From Utricularia gibba (Eukaryota; Streptophyta; Magnoliopsida; Lamiales; Lentibulariaceae), in the NCBI GenBank assembly GCA_002189035.1, contig NEEC01000018.1:1240001-1304000 (forward strand): a DNA stretch of 64,000 nt, given 5' to 3'. This document shows positions 46,645 through 58,846 of the stretch, one piece after another. The notes beneath the pieces were generated by a model. That model was not told the DNA's origin. It did no database searches and worked only from the letters and a program-made list of their open reading frames with translations. Numbering within the stretch: position 1 is the stretch's first letter; the number at the start of each line of letters is the position of its first letter. Made by a program: the position numbers and the translations under genes.

Positions 46645-47284
46645 ATGTCTTTGGCGCTTACCAAAGCATCTGTTTGGATGAATGAATCACACACACTGTA
46701 TTTCGCTTGATTCTGTCACGATTCTACTGATAAGTACTATCGATTCCCGGTTCATTATACAGTAAACCAAAATGGAATTTGAGTTTCTTGGAGAGCTGCT
46801 TCTATGCTATCTAATGGGGTGCTCTGTTTCACTTGAAACCTCATCACCATGTCCCATATCTATCCCAAGATTGTACCTTGATCACTGCTATGGTGATTCA
46901 AGCACCAGAATCCCATAGCTCCAATGGATCCTCAGGAACCCTCAAGCGAATCACACCGCAACATAGCCCCTTCATCTTCTTCCTCGATTCACCACACAAC
47001 GGGTGCCCCTGTCCGATCCAAGAACGTTCTCAGGCATTCCGACCCGAGATCCAAATGTGTTTACCTGAGTGGATTACCTTCGTCTCCCTCAGAAGCTTCA
47101 TCCTTCAACAATTTTCACAGGGATGAATTTGTGTATCCAGCTGAGGAACGCGATCCTGGCAAGCAGTGGGGCAAAATATATTAAAAAATTATTATTTAAT
47201 GTAAAAAAACTAACCTTTTAAATATAGGGTTTTAGATCGTAGTTGCGGTTTCATTTCTCGAAGAGGCGAAAAAATGTTCCCGGG
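46645..47284. other. PetM 3' region and TOM6 upstream region
   Basis: PetM 3' untranslated region, then spacer. A telo-box core (TAGGGTTT, minus-strand AAACCCTA) at about 47226-47233 precedes TOM6, which fits a housekeeping promoter. No other gene is supported. Confidence 0.4.
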
Positions 47285-47437
47285 ATGTTCATGCGGAAGC
47301 CGGACAAGGCGGCAGCGCTGAAGCAGTTGAAGACGCACGTGATTATGTTCGGAGCATGGGTTGCTGTGATTAGGGCGGCGCCGTACATTCTGCACTACAT
47401 TTCCGGTGAAAAAGAAGAACTCACGCTTCAGCTCTGA
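47285..47437 (+). CDS. TOM6: Mitochondrial import receptor subunit TOM6 homolog (start displaced by a one-base break)
   Basis: Tiny outer-membrane subunit that stabilises the TOM translocase. From the ATG at 47285 the frame reads MFMRKPDKAAALKQLKTHV, then FGAWVAVIRAAPYILHYIS with the membrane helix, and an acidic end: 50 residues. Plant TOM6 proteins start MFPGMFMRKPDK. Here the ATG for MFPG is present at 47274 but in another frame, because the run after CCC has three G (CCCGGG) where four are needed. The normal 54-residue protein would be restored by one extra G, so a sequence error is likely. If the sequence is right, translation could start at 47285 or at an in-frame ATG at 47243 that adds MRFHFSKRRKNVPG. 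Confidence 0.85.
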   Translation: MFMRKPDKAAALKQLKTHVIMFGAWVAVIRAAPYILHYISGEKEELTLQL

Positions 47438-48689
47438 ATGGGTACTACAGCGTGGGTTGCTACTCAGGGATAAAAAACTCATCGCCTTCCGCGAACGATT
47501 TAATGATCTTCTCTAGATTTCGCAATCTTCCACCTTGAATGTTTTTTGCGTTTTGAAATCAGATGTTTGGGTTACTGTTCTATGATATTGTGCGCGTATA
47601 TTCTATTCTATTTGGCTTACTTCATTGAATTTCAACAGAACAAGTTTTTCAGGCTGCACTCGCCAATTGAGTTTCTTCTGGCCTTTATTGCACTACCAGG
47701 GTAGTTGAATATTACTTGCAATTCCTTGCAGATCTGCGCTTCTGAGAAAGGAGAACTTGGAGTGGCCTTTAGCTCTTTTCCTTTTTTTTTTCTTGAATAA
47801 TCCTCCTAAGCTGTTGCAACTTAGCAGAATGCAGCGTTGGCTCAACTTTTCTAGTCCCTGCCTGTTGTATTCAGTGTTTTCTATACAGAAAACTGTCATC
47901 ACCCAGTGAGAACACCAACAATAAAGCCATAGCACTCGCATCAGGAGCACCAACAGCTTACTCGAACCTAACTTGGACTATTCCCCCTTATAACTGATTC
48001 CTCCTGGAGGGTAGGCTTCCCGGAGAAAACTCACCATGGATAACAGCTGGGATTATGCGTAGGGCTGCCTTAGCTGCTGCAGTAAAAAAAGCATTGCGCC
48101 TTTCAACGATTCCGAAATCTGAACAAATAAACACAAGGTACTTGAAGAAAACTGTGACACCTTTGCAGCTGCAGGAGCAGCAGCATCTGCCTATAAGTTC
48201 ACAAGGTACTTCAAGAAAACTACAACACCTTGCTTTTTCAAATACAGATTCATTGAAAGCTTCTCCTACGTAACATTGCCTGAAAATTAGAATTCACAGG
48301 GATGAAGCTCATCATATCTTGCCCATGCTGCTGTAATTCGCATCCGATTACACATGTTTTTTCAGAATCCTCAAGGTGACATTTACATTGAATAAGTATG
48401 AAGCAGAGCAAGGAACATCAACTTGGAGTGCCTTGTCAAAAAATGGGCAGTAGCCTGCAACTGAAATGCTATGCAAAACTCACTAGCTCAAGGACCGAAC
48501 CCTGCACAAGTCAACACGGCTTATTGCTTCTTCATAGAGCCATTTATCATTCCTTCTCATACGCATGGGGCATTGTGAGGGTCTTGGAGGAAAAAAAGGA
48601 ACCGGCTGTGTTCTAAGTGAGATGTGCCCTCTTCACCTAAGAGCTTAGGATCATCAACGGCTGACATGCTTCGTTTGTGAGAATTACAT
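47438..48689. other. Spacer between TOM6 and ARIADNE genes
   Basis: Two convergent 3' untranslated regions are expected here. A short direct repeat, ACAAGGTACTT(G/C)AAGAAAACT, occurs near 48133 and 48201. No gene supported. Confidence 0.4.
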
Positions 48690-51600
48690 CTAACAATTTT
48701 CTTGAGGATCTTCAGCTGGCAAGTTCAGATCAAACAGATTGGTGGCAGCTGAGCTTCCCTCGGCAGATATGTTTTTCCTGTGGCGTTTCTTCCTGGAGAA
48801 ATATAGGCTCTCATCCGAAGCTCTGGATGCAGATGCTTCACCTGTTTCTACAAATTCCACTCTCAGAATGGCAACAAGAGTAGAGTGCGCCAACATAAAG
48901 TAACAAAAATTTATTCGTGATGAAAACAAAATACAAGAAATTTGCAAGGAAATTGAAACGAAGCTTTTTCATGTGAAACTGGACAGCGTGTAAAGAAAAA
49001 AAAAAAGAATTGAACAAAATAAACACAGAAGTCAACACTTGAAACTAAACTAAAGTTCATGGAAACCAAAACTGATGACTCCTGAACTGAAAACTGGGGA
49101 GTCTTTAAACTTTTCAGTAGGCTCCTTCATGAATAACACACATTTAGAATGAATAGTGTATAAGGTAAGCAAGATGTGAGTTAGAATAATTTGCAACTAC
49201 AAATAAAGAAACGAGACATTTTGTCAGGTAAATACTTGAGCAACACCACACCCGGGGGGAAAAATACTCTCTTGGTGTCGTTATATCTATGTTTTATGTT
49301 CTATAGCACTGTGGTGAAAGGCATAAGACCAAACCAACTTACCACTTAACTGATCAGCTGACTCCTGGCATCTGACATTGCTTTTTGCTTCAGCACTACA
49401 CCCAGCTATCAAGTCTTCTGCCTTTTCAATTCCTTTTGACTGGTATGGGGCTATATTGTGTATAGTGTATTGGAGTGCACCCAATAAATCATTTTCAATA
49501 CAATCATACCTGTAAAATTAACAAAAGTGATGATTTAATTTTTTTTCTTTTTTTCACTTCATTTGGAAAATTGCAACTCACATTTTTTTGCAAAGGTTGT
49601 CTGTGATGACAGACAGATTGATGACTTGCATCCTTACTTTCATGATTTCTTCCTCAGTATACTCATCAAATGGCTCCCCAAGAAATTTGGAAAGTTTCTC
49701 AACATTGGACTCTAGCTGCTGCTGCTGGTCTTCAAATAAATACTGTTTTATTTCACTTTCCTTCGATGTCATCTCACCCTTGAAAAAGTCACCACTAAAC
49801 ATGTAGAATGCAAAGGGATATGAGTATGAGAGAGCTCGTCTGGACCTGAACAACCGGTAAAAACCATTTGAGACCCAGCTAAAGTCTCTGAGTTTTGAGT
49901 CCCTTGCTTCCAAATTGGATATTTTTTCCTTAATAGTTTCCTTTAGACGAGCCTCCTGCTCAAAGGAATCTTTATGAGCCTTGTACCTATTATGGTAATG
50001 CATGTAGCGGTAAAGTTCCCTTTTTGCAAGCTCAGCCTTCTTTTCACTATCTTCTTTGTAGCGACCACAACTATGATTGGCAATTTGAGACCAGGTATGG
50101 TCTTGGCCTGTTGCTCCTCCACACAGCCAACTGAAAGTAGGAAATAAAAGAATGAAACAGAGGAAAGGTAGTTTGCTATGAATGGTGTAACACAAACACT
50201 TCAAATTAGCCAACTTGGATACAAAATCCAAATCAAGCTCACGGATGTATAGTTTAAAAAACATGTAAGAGCATTCCATAAGCAAGCATGTAAAATGAAC
50301 AGAAAAAGGGTTCAAATAATTAACCTAGTCTTACCAAAATGGCTGCCCACATATGCAACTAACCAAATTGCAACCACCATTCTTCTCAACTGGTTTGTGA
50401 CATTTGGGACAAGGTTTTGTATGCACTGTTATCCAGTTGACGGTTTCAGATTCATCACGACATTTCTTTGCCCACAGCTCCCACATCAAACATGAGCAAG
50501 GTGAATGGGCTTCTGATAAGCAACTGAAACAAAACTGCAGCCCACAAGAGCATTCTACCTCACAAAATGTATCTTTCTCCACCCTGATTGCATTTCCACA
50601 ATGGGGTACACTGGGACACCATTTAACCATTTTGTTGTCTTCAATATATGATTCAAGGAGAAACCGGTCAAATTTCTCTGCCAAATCCACTTCTCTCAAA
50701 CCAACTAACTTTCTAACTACATCTTCATCGCATATAGCATTGCATTTTTCTGACATACACCTGATCCTCTTGCTCTGCCCGTCATTTATTTTGACAATGA
50801 AGTGTTCTGTCCAACCTTAATATTTTGAAAAGAGTTAGAATGAACACCAGACGTTATTCAGCTGAAAAAACTAGAGAAATTAATTAAAATAAGACACAAC
50901 AACATAGAAGCATAAAACACAATTCCTGAACTGATAGGAAAAGTTTACAAAATCACAGCAAATATAGATATCCCAGATGACGATTCAAAAGCAGAAAAAT
51001 CAAAGTCAAAAAAATCATTCTTACAGGTATTGCAAAAACAGTGACCACAGTCCATGGTTGTGGTATCTTTTGCAAGAACATCATCCATGCAGATTCTACA
51101 AACCACGTTGGACGAGGACAATGTCATGTTGAGATCAACAATTTTGGCCACTTTTACACCTGCTTCAGAAAACAGGTGGTGTTTTCCCTTCTCAACATAA
51201 ACAGCTATCAGTTTCTCAACATCCCAACGGTAGTGGATGAGAAGTGTTCTGGCGTGATGTTCTCGAACAGACAACAACTCCATAACCCTTTGCAAATCCT
51301 CTTTCTACATAAGACAACGTCCACGATATCATGCACGTTAAAAAGAATTCTTTAGTTATTCAAGTCGCTTTTATAAAATTCCTGTTTGCATCGAGAGTGT
51401 TGTGCCACGTAAAATCATTACTAACAAGCTAACGAACATACTGAAGACTTGGGAAATTTCTGCCAGTCAAAAGGATTTATTCAAGCAGTAGAGAAACCAA
51501 CACGACAATAAAAATTGATTCTTTCACCTACAGAAGTATCATGCTCCACAATATTGTAAGGAGTTCGAGAATCGTGCTATAAATTTCAATACCTGGGCAG

Positions 51601-51947
51601 CTGCCAGGGACTCCTCCGTGATAAACTGCGCACGATTCCAAAGAGCATTTGTTAAAAACAAGAGAAAGACTCTTCCAGTAGGCTTTTATTATATATGCCT
51701 TCTCAGCCAACCCAATAAACGTAAATGATGATGAAGAAACCCTTTATACGCCTATTGCCAAGGCAACATTGACGTGCATTATGAAGCAACAGAACGAACA
51801 AACCTTGCAAGTAGGGGCACTGGACGAGGCCCTGAGAGAATCGGAATCGTCATTCTCAACCCCGTTAAGCGATTCGGCTTCTTGATCAGAGGCATAACAA
51901 ACATCTTCCTCCTCGCTGCCACTGCTCATGTAGTAGTCTTCCTCCAT
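48690..51947 (-). CDS. ARI: RBR-type E3 ubiquitin ligase, ARIADNE family
   Basis: RING-IBR-RING E3 ligase. Seven exons join in phase to 607 residues: 51804-51947, 51593-51625 (a 33-base micro-exon, FITEESLAAAQ), 51025-51304, 50335-50815, 49582-50130, 49343-49509 and 48690-48859. An acidic N-terminus leads to the UBA-like REHHARTLLIHYRWDVEKL. RING1 includes CRICMDDV and MDCGHCFC. IBR follows at KWCPSVPHCGNAI and CGLQFCFSC. RING2 is CPKCHKPVEKNGGCNLVSCI plus CGQPFC, and the GGC cysteine corresponds to the catalytic residue of HHARI-type ligases. The Ariadne domain follows (YMHYHNRYKAHKDSFEQE). The tail has a nuclear-signal-like RKKRHRK and ends near FDLNLPAEDP, an EAR-like motif. The paralogue is not resolved. 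The last exon was assigned by phase and composition and is the least certain. Confidence 0.92.
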
Positions 51948-52967
51948 GATCCACCACTGATTTGATCACTCCTAAACCCCCCCAAAAAAAAGAAAAAAAA
52001 AACTCAACATACATAAAGAGAATTTTACCGACAAAAAAAAGAACTTTGTACCAATCATGTGGTCGCGAACAATTCCGAATTTCTCCGGCGACTGAAAGAA
52101 GAGAACAAGGGCCGAGAAAAGGCGTGTTTCTCACCGAAAAGGTCCGTATTTACCTTATGGGCTGTGTTTGTTCGAAACGGCGTCGTTTGCATAAGCAGGA
52201 ACCATGGAAGGCGACCGATCACTGGACCTCGACTCCCGGCCCGGTCGGTGGCCACCGAGGAAAAGTCAAACGATGACGAGTCAAAAGTACACGGGACGCA
52301 ATTAATACATAAAAATGCGCCATTTACATTTTACTGTCACCTTCCAACATACCTTAACCAAGTTGAAGAAGAAGAAGACTCCATATCCATCCTTTCACAT
52401 GCTTTATCTTACCCTATGCCCGTATAAGCGCGTTTGATAATATAGTATATAAAATTTAATATATATATATATATATATATATATTGAATATACGAATGTT
52501 ATACAAATGGAAAAAGTGGATTAATTATGCTTATATCACTTACATATTCAAAATTACATTTTAGAATATCAAATGTTATATATAATTGATTATATATATA
52601 TATTATACTTAAACATATTACTATTTTATTATTAAACGAACCGCGTTCGGAAATAGTATATTTAAATTCATTTGTGTTGTTTAAATAATAATTTGTATTG
52701 AATATATAAATATAATAATATATATCAAGAAACTGTATAGAATGGTACGAGAGAAAAAGGCTTATGCGGCCCAGGCTCATAAAAACCCAGATGCCTGTTT
52801 CTGGGCCGTGGCCCATGTTCTCGACTGTTCTTAGCAGACCCTATTCTTGTGGGAAGAAGACTTTGCAATCCTGAAGTTGTGATCTCGAGTTCATCAGTGA
52901 TTGGTTGTTCGTCAGGAATACTCGAGTGTTTGGAGGGGTTTCCGTGTTCTGCTGATTCGGGCTTGCC
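51948..52967. other. Divergent promoter region of ARI and UTP23 with AT microsatellite
   Basis: About 1 kb separates the two divergent start codons. It contains an (AT)13 tract at 52459-52484 and a flanking AT-rich block. TGGGCC/GGCCCA motifs near 52769-52813 lie on the UTP23 side and suit a ribosome-biogenesis gene. Confidence 0.45.
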
Positions 52968-54586
52968 ATGAAAGTGAAAAAGCAGAGGCGGCACAGGAAA
53001 GCGCTTCGCTTCTACACTGCTTGCTATGGGTTCCGGCCGCCGTTCAAAATCCTTTGCGATGGCACCTTCGTGCACCATCTTCTAGACAATCGTATCCTTC
53101 CTGCGGATACCGCATTGGCGAATATTCTTGGTGCCGATGTGAAGATGTTTACTACCAGGTATGGTGGTGTGCTGTATTTTTGCTACTATTGGTTTTACTT
53201 GGCTCGTTGGTTAGGAATTGGTGAATCTACGCTTGCAGATGTGTCCTTGCGGAGTTGAGAAGCCTTGGTAGCTCTTATTCTGATTCCTATGATGCTGCTT
53301 GTAAGCTGGTAACTGCCAGGTGCTCTCTCTCTGCCGCCTTCATTGATTTTTACTGCTTTAAGTTCATCAAATGTTCGTATTAGTTTGCATCCAGAAGTGA
53401 GGAAAATGTACATAGTTCTCATTATGTTCTCAGCTTATTTCAAAGTAAACTAGATTCTGAAATCAAATTTGAGACAAGGAAAATCTTAATCAGCACACAA
53501 GTGGGATTTGAGTCAACATCTTGGTATGCAGAAGAATAACTGTTTAGCGACTGGTTGGGGTATCATATATGTACTTGGCGCGCAAAATCTTAGACTGCAG
53601 TTTATTGTTATTATTTGTATTGTTCCTGTGTCCAACTTCTGATGAGTACACTCTTTAGATGTGATCATGAGAAACGGAAGAGTGCTGTGGCGTGTCTCAC
53701 AGAAGTCATGGGACAGAGTAACATAGAACATTTCTTTGTTGCTACGCAGGATGCAGAGCTGAGACAGAAGTTACAGGAGGTTGATTTCTTCCTCTTGGAG
53801 CCATTTTTTGTTCATTTTTTTTGTTTGTTATACCTTATGTGGTGGTTTGATGTTAACTTGTTTCTGATCAGTAGTAGTCGATTTACCTTGTTGGTTATGA
53901 AGTTCTGTATATTCATTATATTGTTTTGTATGGTAGATCCCTGGTGTGCCTGTAATATATGCTCTTCGGAATGCTCTCTTTCTGGAACGACCATCACCAT
54001 TGCAACATGAGTACGCCAAGGCTGCCGAACTGGAGCGATCTAATATGACTGATTTGGAGTACAAGCTTCTGAAGCTTAAGAGGAAAAGGGTAGTGTCAAA
54101 TGAGGCAAAAGATTCTTTGGGTGGGACTGATGATAAATCAGAGCATCTTCCAGACTCCAAGGTCCTCAGTAGGAAACTCAAGAGAAAGAGAGCTAAGGTC
54201 AGATCATCCTTCTGTCTCATTGTTTCCTTTCATAATATAAAGCATTTGTGCACTTCTAACATCCTATCGACCTGTGCATTTAACTTGCCTGGATAAAGCT
54301 CACTAAGTTATCACTGTTCCTCCATTCACAGGGTCCAAATCCCCTTTCTTGCAAGAAGAAAAAGGTCAAGGTGGAAGGTGAAGCTGCTCCTGGGAAGGTC
54401 TGTTCCTCTGCTTTCATCCAGTTTACATAATGTTTTTTTTGGAAGAAACTTTAGTGTTGTTGTTGTTACTTGAGAGTTCATCTTCCCTTTCAGTCGCATG
54501 AAGAAACTGCTGGTGATAGCAGAAGAAGCAGAAGCAGGAAGCGCAAGAGGACTAGAAGCCATAAGAACGAGACAATGGCATCTTAA
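52968..54586 (+). CDS. UTP23: rRNA-processing protein UTP23 homolog
   Basis: Nucleolar small-subunit processome factor with a PIN-like fold (FCF1/UTP23 family), needed for early 18S rRNA processing. Six exons join in phase to 270 residues: 52968-53158, 53239-53319, 53659-53779, 53937-54197, 54332-54397 and 54494-54586. The start MKVKKQRRHRKALRFYTACY and the following ILCDGTFVHHLL are diagnostic. Exons 2-3 carry CVLAELRSLG, the Cys/His zinc-binding segment (ARCDHEKRKSAVACL) and HFFVATQDAELRQKLQ. Exon 4 gives IPGVPVIYALRNALFLE. The C-terminal half is Lys/Arg-rich, as usual for the family. All junctions are GT-AG. Confidence 0.95.
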
Positions 54587-54913
54587 TGATGAAGCACGGC
54601 CCATTTTTTGATGTTATGAATGTAGCAAATTTTGATTATCTATTTTCTATTTTAAAAAATTAATTATAATTTAAAATTAATATACTGAAATTTTAATTGT
54701 GCATAGGGTTTGAAACATCAAAAAAGTGGTTCGTTGGATTTCTGCCTATTTTATTTTTTAAATTGTTCAAAAGAAAAGAAGCCGGTACATGGAAGAAGAT
54801 GTACCGTATTACGATGGGGATGAGTCTAGAAGATTAAAGCCGTATCACTTGAGAAGAACAGTTCGAGTTGTACTGGAAGGCGTGATTAGGCGAGGACGAC
54901 GAGCTCATGTAGA
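54587..54913. other. Short spacer
   Basis: UTP23 3' untranslated region and SWI3D leader. An open frame starting at 54789 overlaps SWI3D exon 1 in another frame and is Arg-rich; I regard it as a by-product of the GC-rich exon. Confidence 0.4.
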
Positions 54914-57900
54914 ATGGAGGATAAGCGGAGAGATTCCGCCGGGACGCCGCCTCTGCAGACGCCTCCGCCGGCCACCTCGATGGATGCTCAAACATCGGAG
55001 CAGCCAGCGTCGTCAAGGAGGCGAGGCGGCGGGCAGAAACGGAAATTGGTCTCGGTCAACAGCGCCGGCGGCGGTAGCTCGACCTCCCTGGGGACTTCAT
55101 CTAAGAGACAAGCTAGGGAGAAGCCGCCGGCTGTACTCTTTCCCTCGATCCACACGAATGGACCCTGCACTAGGGCACGCGTGCATCCTCACAACAGCAG
55201 CAGCTTTTATGGGGAGAATCCATTGAAGGGCGACGTGGATGCGCTGGATATAGCGGCTAAGGGGACGAATCGAATTTTGGGAGTGAGGGTTTGGAGGCTT
55301 TGGGTGCGAAAATTGAGGCCGAGTACGAATCTATAAGATCGAGAGATGCTAATGTCCATGTGGTGCCAATTCATGCTGGTAAGCTGAACTATTGAAGTTT
55401 CTGTATCAAGGGCATTGTTTCTCTATCTCCTATATTGGTTGCTGTCGACTCATTTTGCTTATCCATAGAGAATTGGTGCACCTTTTTCCTTCAAAGAATA
55501 TAGCTTTCGTACTTTTAAACCTATAAATGAATTATACAGTTTCTTAGAGAGTTAAGCCGGTTAATTGGGCTGTCAATGAAAACTTGGCGACTAGTTTACT
55601 ATCTGTTAGAGCAAAGACTTTTTGGGACTTTTAAGGATCTTAGTACTGTTAGCCTGTTAAGATCAGGGAAAGCATCTTAGGATCTAAGTATTTCTAGCAT
55701 TGCTCAAACTTTTGCAGGTTGGTTTATGTGGACGGAAATCCATCCACTGGAGCAGAGGATGCTGCAATCTTTCTTTAATGGAAAATCAGAGAACAGGAAC
55801 TCGGAAATCTATATGATGATCAGGAATTCAATAATGAAGAAATTTCATTATAATCCCAATGAGCAAATTGAGATAAAACATCTGTCTGAGATGACAGTTG
55901 GAGACTTGGATGCTCGGCAGGAAGTTATGGAGTTTTTGGACTATTGGGGCTTGATCAATTATCATCCATTTCCACCTAATGCAACTGTCGCTACACCTGC
56001 TAATGCTGATGTTAGCAAAGTTGAAGTTGCAGAAAATGACTCCTTGGTTAATAAATTATTTCAATTTGAAACAATGCAGTCATGGACGCCAGTTACACCA
56101 AGGGCGAACCTGGAGATGCCATCAACGCCATCTGGCTTTTTTCCCGAGTCTGTGGTTGCTGATGATCTTCTGAAGCCTGATGGGCCATCTGTTGAATATC
56201 ATTGTAATTCTTGCTCAACAGATTGCTCTCGGAAGCGCTATCATTGCCAGAAGCAGGTATCTTCTCTTTGGCATTTGGTACCCCCCCCCCCCCCCCCGAT
56301 TTGCTCGCTCTTGCCTTCTGAGTCACTTCATTTCACGTGTAAGATTCTTCATAGACTTAATCAACACACCTTTTCCGGTTATTTATGAAAATTTGATTGA
56401 TAAGATGCGGGAGAAAGGTATTTGACCACTACCCATGTTGCTTTTGGGTGCTTTTTGGCTGCAAGCAGAAGTTGTATTTGTCAAAATATTGATTTAGCAT
56501 GTTGTTTTGACGATGAACTGATACAACCTTTGGGAATACCATATATGCATTGCAATCAACGTGATGCATGCTTTGTTTCTTCAGCGGGCTACTTGCTTCC
56601 TGATGTTCACTTGGCATTTCTGAAAAATCTTTCTTTCGCTGAACTTCTGTTCTGGACAGGCAGATTTTGACCTCTGTGCCGATTGCTTCACCAATGGAAA
56701 GTTTGGGTCGGATATGTTCCCAACAGATTTCATTCTGATGGAATCTACCGAGGCTGCTGGCACTAGTGGAGGGAACTGGACGGATCAAGAAACTCTTCTA
56801 CTGCTTGAAGCCATAGAATTATTCAGAGATAACTGGTCAGAGATTGCAGAACACGTGGCAACAAAAACAAAGGCTCAGTGCATAATGCACTTTGTCCAAA
56901 TGCCCATTGAAGATGCTTTTTATGTCCAGGAAGATGGAAGTGATGATGTTCATAAAGAAACTTCGACCGCGAGTATTGAGGATTCCACCAAGAAAGCTGA
57001 TCTTGATTGTGATGCTTCTATTAAAGATCTTTCTGATGGTAATGAAGGACATGTAGGCATTGCAAGTAACCAGGAATCTACTCCTACTGAAATTTCAAAT
57101 CCAGATGAAATCAAGGAGTCTAATGGATGTCAAGAAGCTGGGGAAAGTGTTGTGTTGAAGGCTCTGAGTGAGGCCTTTGAAACAGTGGGTTCCTTTCCTT
57201 CTCCTGGAGTAAAAAGATCATTTTCTGATGCTGGTAATCCAGCAATCGCACTGGTATACGCCTTTTATTTTTCCCTTTGTTGTAATTGGAGGGTTGTTCC
57301 GATCTAGTGGCTAACATTTTGAGACGGAGTATAGACATTTTTGTTGGTACATTGACTCATAGATTGCATATCTATTGCAGGCTGCATTCCTTGTACGACT
57401 GGTTGATCCTAATGCTGTGACTGCATCCGTTCACAGTCTTCTGAAATTTACGTCTGCAAATTGTTCTAGCGAGGAGCTTGCTGCTAGACATTGTTTCCCT
57501 CTGGAAGATCCACCAAGTGACAAGAAAAATCATTCCAATTCCGAAGGGTTTGACCGTTGAACTTTTTTCTAGTAATAAGCATGAAAAGTCTGTCCCGGAT
57601 CTCATATATCATGAAATTTTGCAGTGCTCTACCTTTGACGACTGGGAGTGGAAGTCACACGGACAAGGATCTTCGTACTGAAAAGCAAGGGGTGACTCAC
57701 TGTTCTGCAGCTCAGACAACAACTTCTCATAATACTGAAGGTGCAAAGAAGGATCCTACCATTACAAGACATGGAAAAATGAATCCTGCCTCGCAAGAGC
57801 AAAAGCCCAGGGCTTCCTCTGGTCTGAATCCCTCTAGAAAATCTGGTTCAAAAAAGGCTAAAGCAACAGTCGCTGCTCAACATGCTTCCGTGAAGGAACG

Positions 57901-58846
57901 TAGCAACCTTAAAACCCCGAAGGGGAAAGATGGTAAAAAGTCATCAACAACCCCTCTTGCTGACCCCCCATCCATACTCCCAAAGGAATCAGAAAATGGG
58001 GCTTCAGCTGGACATGGTTCCGAAAATGAGCCTCCTAAAGACGAAGATGTGAAACCCCGTCCTGAAAAGAAAGGTGCTGATCAACCTGCCCGAGAAAATT
58101 CAACAACCACAATACATAATGCAGGTCCAACCTTTTTAGATGCCTTTTTCCTCTCTATATGCCGGAAGCAAGTATTTTTAATCCTAAGCTCAGGCCAAGC
58201 TCAACATACCACTGACTTTGTAAGTTTCCCTGTTCAACCTTTCTTGAAAAGCAGGTGATGATGAAGCAAAAGATCCCAGTGGAACCCCGAGTATTCCAGT
58301 GAAGAAAACCAACTTTGATCTCGTAAAGCTAAAACAGGCAGCAGTGGCCACCCTCTCTGCCGCAGCGGTAAAAGCAAAGCTTCTAGCTGACCAAGAAGAA
58401 GACGAAATACTTCGACTCTCCGCATTTATAGTTGAAAAAGAGGTAGTTCTTCATTCATTAACCATTTAGCACCCTCCCTCATGTAAACTATCCTTCACCC
58501 AAGTGCAGTTATACAAGCTGGAGGCGAAGCTGGCCTTTTACAACGAACTGGACAACATAGCGCTACGGGGCAAGGAGCAGATAGACAAGCTAAGAGCAAA
58601 GGTTCTACACGAGCGGTCTCAGATCATTGCTTCAAGATTCGGAGGAAACCGGCCGCCTAATCCACAAGGTCTCCCTCCCAACAAGCCCATCGCGACTAGT
58701 TTTCAGAGTCTTGCGATGAGACCACCGCCCCCGGGGGGGGCATAAACCTCCTCAGGCCTCCCCTCTCGAGGCCGATGACCCCAATGAATCCTACTTCTTT
58801 CATCAACGCCAACTCCTTATTCAGTAGCTCAGTTCAACCTAACGTA
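54914..58846 (+). CDS. SWI3D: SWI/SNF complex subunit SWI3D-like (two one-base frame breaks)
   Basis: Core scaffold subunit of plant BAF-type chromatin remodellers. Exons: 54914-55378, 55718-56256, 56660-57253, 57381-57547, 57625-58124, 58255-58442 and 58509 to about 58846. Domains in order: SWIRM (EIHPLEQRMLQSFFNGKSEN to LDYWGLINYHPFP), ZZ zinc finger (YHCNSCSTDCSRKRYHC, FDLCADCFTNGKF), SANT (WTDQETLLLLEAIELFRDNW), a conserved AAFLVRLVDPNA and RHCFPLEDPPSDKK block, and a C-terminal coiled coil (VKLKQAAVATLSAAAVKAKL, LYKLEAKLAFYNELDN). Exon 1 is 465 bases, but the junction with exon 2 needs one more; one base added in the G4 run at 55261-55264 gives GLEALGAKIEAEYES and correct phase. In the last exon a G8 run at 58733-58740 precedes a stop at 58743; one more G continues to PPLSRPMTPMNP and a stop near 58852. 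The full protein would be about 930 residues, near family size. Confidence 0.9.
56281..56297 (+). repeat. C17 homopolymer in SWI3D intron 2
   Basis: A run of 17 C about 25 bases after the donor of the second intron. It lies outside coding sequence, so its length does not affect the protein, but runs like this are prone to length error in long reads. Confidence 0.9.

Noticed and set aside
48055-48616. Short plus-strand frames between TOM6 and ARI
   Set aside because: No domain or conserved start, and they lie where two 3' untranslated regions are expected.
54789-55226. 145-residue Arg-rich frame overlapping SWI3D exon 1
   Set aside because: It is an alternative phase of a GC-rich exon. The SWI3D frame has family support before and after.
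54914-58745. SWI3D as a real pseudogene
   Set aside because: Domains, splice phases and ZZ/SANT residues are intact across about 900 codons; only two one-base homopolymer changes break it, which is better explained by sequence error.
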